This document shows positions 5,878 to 8,196 of a stretch of DNA of 8,196 nt, piece after piece; within the stretch, counting starts at the first letter, position 1; each line of letters starts with the position of its first letter. Source of the stretch: Flavobacterium sp. Lineage in GTDB: Bacteria; Bacteroidota; Bacteroidia; Flavobacteriales; Flavobacteriaceae. The DNA lies in the NCBI GenBank assembly GCA_005792865.1, contig SXQR01000197.1, forward strand, positions 1 through 8,196, in the 5' to 3' direction. Position numbers and translations under genes: made by a program. The notes under the pieces were generated by a model. It did not search any database. It saw only the letters and a program-made list of their open reading frames with translations, and had not been told where the DNA came from.

Positions 5878-6840
5878 ATGAAAAAATTGTTGGCCCTGGG
5901 GGCCGCCCTTGCGATATTGACAGCTTGTGACGACGGCGACGTGACGGTCGAGGAAATCGATTTTTCGACGGCCCAGTCCCAGCGCTGCGGCAACCTCATT
6001 TACAAGATCGCGGGCAATGAGGCATTGCTTCTGGAACTGCCCGACGAGGATGCTTTTGCCAACGACCCTACAACAGCAGGAGCACCTGATATATTTGCGA
6101 TCAATGATGTGAACCGCGTGCTCTACAGGTCGTACTCGGGAAATGTGGCACAGACCACGCTTTGCGGGACGATCCCTCCGGCAAATCCCGTTGTGACCGA
6201 GGAGTGGATCGCGACCTCGGGCGATATCGAGATCTCAACCGTGGCACTGACCGTTCCCAACAATGAACTGCCTGGCGGCGAGACCATCGACAAATATCGG
6301 CACACGATCACCCTGCGGAACGTAATTTTTGAGAAACCTTCAGGCAGTCAGTTGTATGAAACGTTTGATTTCGGGACATTCGATACCGACGCGAGCGAAC
6401 TTTTATTCAGTTTTGACGGTAACCTTTCCCGATGCGGCGCAGCCGGCGCACTCTATGATTTTGCAGGGCCGCAAGGCATTTTGCTCAATCTTGATCCCGC
6501 GCTCCTGGCCAATGCGGTCACGCCGCTGGGAGCACCGCGCACCGCCCTCGTCGGAACCGATTCCAACCAACTGACCTACCGCCTTCACCAGACCAATGCA
6601 GGGCCTTTGACAGAGGCACACTTTTGCGGCACGCCACCTGCCGAACCCGCGCTGCTTGAACAGTGGAACGGCGTTACTGGTGTTGCAGGCACGAGCGGGA
6701 TCATCGAAGTCACTACAACTACTAATGGCTCCAATTTCCTCCACGAAATCAGGCTTGTGAACACCTTCCTGACTCGTGGCAACAGCACCTTCAAGATCGC
6801 CGACTCATATCTTTTGGGTCAGATCATCACGACTCCTTAG
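5878..6840 (+). CDS. Lipoprotein with two tandem copies of a Cys-paired domain
   Basis: A 320-residue protein with signal peptide MKKLLALGAALAILTAC; Cys17 in LTAC is the lipidation site. The next residues, DDGD, form an acidic run like the Bacteroidota lipoprotein export signal, so surface exposure is plausible. The mature chain is a tandem duplication. Copy one (about 36-168) starts RCGNLIYKIAG, has a second Cys in LCGTIPPANPVVTEEW (95-110), and ends with HTITLRNVIFEK and LYETFDFGTF. Copy two (about 185-315) starts RCGAAGALYDFAG, has FCGTPPAEPALLEQW (249-263), and ends with HEIRLVNTFLTR and a FKIADSYLLGQI stretch. The only cysteines besides Cys17 are these two per copy (37/96 and 186/250), which suggests one disulfide in each domain. 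I recognise no named family; it resembles hypothetical flavobacterial lipoproteins. The gene has its own promoter, diverges from GH97, and its last 14 bp overlap the end of the Smr gene on the other strand. Confidence 0.88.
   Translation: MKKLLALGAALAILTACDDGDVTVEEIDFSTAQSQRCGNLIYKIAGNEALLLELPDEDAFANDPTTAGAPDIFAINDVNRVLYRSYSGNVAQTTLCGTIPPANPVVTEEWIATSGDIEISTVALTVPNNELPGGETIDKYRHTITLRNVIFEKPSGSQLYETFDFGTFDTDASELLFSFDGNLSRCGAAGALYDFAGPQGILLNLDPALLANAVTPLGAPRTALVGTDSNQLTYRLHQTNAGPLTEAHFCGTPPAEPALLEQWNGVTGVAGTSGIIEVTTTTNGSNFLHEIRLVNTFLTRGNSTFKIADSYLLGQIITTP
5983..6381 (+). repeat. Lipoprotein domain copy 1
   Basis: Codons 36-168 encode the first copy: RCG at its start, a second Cys followed by G-T-x-P-P about 59 residues later, then a Trp (W110), an H-x-I-x-L strand and a closing aromatic strand. 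Similarity to the second copy is clear in protein but not obvious in DNA, so the duplication is old. Confidence 0.75.
6430..6822 (+). repeat. Lipoprotein domain copy 2
   Basis: Codons 185-315 encode the second copy, with the same order of landmarks: RCG, LY-x-x-A-G, L-L-x-L, GAP, then CGT-x-PP 64 residues after the first Cys, a Trp (W263), and HEIRLVN. It is about the same length as the first copy (131 against 133 residues). Confidence 0.75.
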
Positions 6841-7390
6841 GCTGCCGGAAAATGACTTCGGTGGCGCCCTGCCCGTACTTTTGATACGAAGCCTCCCTAT
6901 GGCTCAGGTTCTCATATCTGCCCAGCAGAAAATCGAGTTCGGCTTTGAGCACGCCTTCCCCAACACCGTGGATCAGGATGATCTTTGGGATTCGGTTGCG
7001 CATCGCAAATTCAAGGTGGCGCTTGGCCGTTTCAGTTTGTGTGGAAAGGATTTCATAGTTGGAAAGCCGCTTCCAGTTCTTGACCAATTTTTCAATGTGC
7101 AGGTCAAAGACCGGGGGCGGGATCTCGCCTCTAAAGGTGCTTTTCACAGGCTTGCTTCCAGGCTTTGCCACGTTGACGTCCTTGTTTCTGGAATCTAAAT
7201 CAATCTTTCCGGTTCCGTGATGTAAAATACTGGATTCGTTTATTTTAATCAATTCATTGACAAAGTATGTCATTTCAAATCCCTCGTCTGTTTGGACGGT
7301 CGCGCTGTTCCCGGCGACCTCGGTCACGAATCCGCAAAAGGCATCGTCCAATACCATGACCCTGTCCCCTTTATTGATTGGCGTCTTCAT
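6827..7390 (-). CDS. Smr-domain protein (MutS2 C-terminal nuclease-like family)
   Basis: A 187-residue cytoplasmic protein. An N-terminal small beta-barrel (about 5-50, INKGDRVMVLDDAFCGFV) is followed by a polar linker (50-90) and a C-terminal Smr domain (about 94-183). Smr hallmarks are FDLHIEKL (95-102), the helix LSTQTETAKRHLEFAM (115-130), and the HGxG loop IHGVGEGVLK (140-149), ending in GQGATEVIF (173-181). Smr domains in MutS2 and related proteins bind or nick nucleic acid, and some act on collided ribosomes or mRNA; which applies here cannot be said. The layout is that of the short flavobacterial Smr proteins often mis-named 'DNA mismatch repair protein MutS'; no MutS ATPase is present. 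The start overlaps the end of the upstream small membrane-protein gene by 20 bp, and the 3' end overlaps the convergent lipoprotein gene by 14 bp. Confidence 0.92.
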   Translation of the reverse strand: MKTPINKGDRVMVLDDAFCGFVTEVAGNSATVQTDEGFEMTYFVNELIKINESSILHHGTGKIDLDSRNKDVNVAKPGSKPVKSTFRGEIPPPVFDLHIEKLVKNWKRLSNYEILSTQTETAKRHLEFAMRNRIPKIILIHGVGEGVLKAELDFLLGRYENLSHREASYQKYGQGATEVIFRQPKES

Positions 7391-7556
7391 CTTCCGGGCT
7401 GTTTTTACTTTTCGTTTTTGAACTCAGGCGCATCATCGCCATCATGAAGATCACCACGCATATTGACGTGACGAGTATGCTGGGCGTCTCCGTTTTCATT
7501 TGGTAAAATGCGACCAGGATCGCGATGGGTGCCAATGCGTATAAAATTTTCCACAT
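7371..7556 (-). CDS. Small two-helix membrane protein upstream of the Smr gene
   Basis: A 61-residue protein with two likely membrane segments, about 4-19 (ILYALAPIAILVAFYQ) and 26-42 (SILVTSICVVIFMMAMM), and a charged, probably cytoplasmic tail (SSKTKSKNSPEDEDANQ). It overlaps the start of the Smr gene by 20 bp, so the two are co-transcribed and probably translationally coupled. An exact TAnnTTTG box stands immediately before its ATG. I know no function; the assignment as a real gene rests on its hydrophobic pattern, promoter and coupling. Confidence 0.7.
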   Translation of the reverse strand: MWKILYALAPIAILVAFYQMKTETPSILVTSICVVIFMMAMMRLSSKTKSKNSPEDEDANQ

Positions 7557-7560
7557 GACC

Positions 7561-7568
7561 CAAAATTA
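7561..7568 (-). promoter_or_regulatory. -7 promoter box for the small membrane protein/Smr pair
   Basis: Read on the minus strand this is TAATTTTG, an exact TAnnTTTG match, ending 4 nt before the ATG at 7556. Transcription would begin at or within a few bases of the start codon. No -33 TTG is visible at the usual distance. Confidence 0.55.
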
Positions 7569-7589
7569 CTTTTTTTGTTTCCTATCCCC

Positions 7590-7597
7590 TAAATTTA
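7590..7597 (+). promoter_or_regulatory. Probable -7 box for the DUF2752/CCC-motif pair
   Basis: TAAATTTA differs from TAnnTTTG only at the last base and ends 4 nt before the ATG at 7602. A TTTTTTG run at 7571-7577 lies upstream, but at shorter spacing than the usual -33 element. The 45-bp region 7557-7601 thus holds two divergent promoters, both with almost no leader. Confidence 0.4.
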
Positions 7598-7601
7598 CAC
7601 C

Positions 7602-7886
7602 ATGGAAAAATGGATGCTCCCGTGCCTCAACAAATACTTTCTCGGATTTGACTGCCCCGGTTGCGGGTTGCAGCGGTCCATCGCTTTTTTGCTGCAGGGA
7701 GACCTTTTGGCTGCAGCGAAGATATTTCCCGCCGTATATTCGATGATATTGCTGATGGCGCTCCTTGTACTCCACCTGCTTGACCGGTCGCGCAACTATC
7801 AAAAGGCCGTCATTGCGTGCGCGGTCCTGAATGCAACGGTGATTATAATTTCCTATTTTTACAAAATGACTAACCTAATATTTTAA
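7602..7886 (+). CDS. DUF2752 membrane protein
   Basis: A 94-residue protein with the DUF2752 signature GFDCPGCGLQRSIAFLLQGD (15-34): Cys18 and Cys21 in CPGCG followed by a polar/basic QR, next to a short amphipathic segment. Two membrane helices follow at about 42-60 and 66-87. An additional Cys8 lies in the N-terminal part. The CPxCG pair could bind a metal or take part in thiol chemistry, but no biochemical role is established for the family as far as I know. The next gene starts 1 nt after its stop. Its length is normal for the family and the ATG at 7602 gives the full conserved N-terminus. Confidence 0.9.
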   Translation: MEKWMLPCLNKYFLGFDCPGCGLQRSIAFLLQGDLLAAAKIFPAVYSMILLMALLVLHLLDRSRNYQKAVIACAVLNATVIIISYFYKMTNLIF

Positions 7887-7887
7887 G

Positions 7888-8196
7888 ATGGAAAGAAGAA
7901 AACTACCCAATGCGACCGCAGTGCTCATCCTCGGAATCCTATCAATCGTGACCTGTTGCTGCTACGGCGTGCCGGGGCTAATATTTGGCGGGATCGCCCT
8001 GTATCTTGCAGCCAAGGACATGAAAGAATACCGGGAAGAGCCCGAAGCCTACGTCAATTACGGCAACCTCAACATCGGGCGCGTCCTGGCCATCATCGGT
8101 TTGGCCCTCAGCGCGCTTTGGCTGATTACCGTCATCGTCGCCAATATGATGTACACCGAAGAGGAAATGGAATCCTTCCTGGAGAACCTGCGGGCC
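7888..8196 (+). CDS. 'CCC motif' membrane protein, DUF4190-like, 3' end outside the window
   Basis: The frame starts at ATG 7888 and stays open for 103 codons to the right edge, so the end is missing. The protein begins MERRKLPNATAVLILGILSI and has a first membrane helix (about 9-29) with three consecutive cysteines at 23-25 (TCCCYG), a second short hydrophobic stretch GLIFGGIALYLAA (30-42), a polar loop (KDMKEYREEPEAYVNYGN), and another helix at 64-88 (LAIIGLALSALWLITVIVAN). This is the layout of the small Bacteroidota proteins named after the CCC motif, related to DUF4190. It stands 1 nt after the DUF2752 gene, a pairing I recall as common in flavobacteria. The C-terminal part visible is acidic (YTEEEMESFLE). 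Function unknown. Confidence 0.85.
   Translation, partial: MERRKLPNATAVLILGILSIVTCCCYGVPGLIFGGIALYLAAKDMKEYREEPEAYVNYGNLNIGRVLAIIGLALSALWLITVIVANMMYTEEEMESFLENLRA

Noticed and set aside
1..8196. Mobile elements, CRISPR arrays, toxin-antitoxin or phage-defence genes
   Set aside because: No transposase, integrase, terminal inverted repeats, regularly spaced direct repeats or known defence domains were found on either strand.

Overview
The window looks like chromosomal DNA of a member of the Bacteroidota, most likely a Flavobacteriaceae species of fairly high GC for that family. The reasons are: exact TAnnTTTG promoter elements, which are the Bacteroidota -7 box; almost no Shine-Dalgarno sequences; a SusB-type GH97 glycosidase; a short Smr protein of flavobacterial layout; a DUF2752 gene followed by a 'CCC motif' membrane-protein gene; and lipoproteins, one with an acidic run right after the lipid-bearing cysteine. 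I see no tRNA, rRNA, CRISPR array, insertion sequence, phage gene or attachment site.

Left part, all on the plus strand (1-2055): the end of a small lipoprotein whose start lies outside the window; two VOC-superfamily genes 4 nt apart (the first lacking the usual metal ligands, the second resembling CatE-type dioxygenases with the ligands present); then an FkbM-family methyltransferase. A hairpin with a one-sided T tract at 2054-2081 separates this part from the minus-strand genes.

Middle part, minus strand (2107-5773): transcription probably runs from a GH97 alpha-glucosidase with a signal peptide, through a cysteine desulfurase whose ATG overlaps the GH97 stop codon as ATGA, to a small four-helix membrane protein and the terminator. 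The three products act in different compartments and share no obvious pathway.

Right part (5774-8196): a 104-bp divergent promoter region separates GH97 from a plus-strand lipoprotein built from two copies of one Cys-paired domain. That gene converges on, and overlaps by 14 bp, an Smr-domain gene on the minus strand. The Smr gene is preceded, with a 20-bp overlap, by a gene for a 61-residue two-helix membrane protein. Divergent from that pair is a plus-strand pair, DUF2752 and a CCC-motif membrane protein, which runs off the right end.

Most genes are ordinary housekeeping or accessory genes of this phylum, and I do not see a clear new multi-gene system. The most rewarding items are the internally duplicated lipoprotein, the translational coupling of a secreted glycosidase with a cysteine desulfurase, the unequal VOC pair, and a recurring arrangement in which promoter boxes end only 3-5 nt before the start codon.
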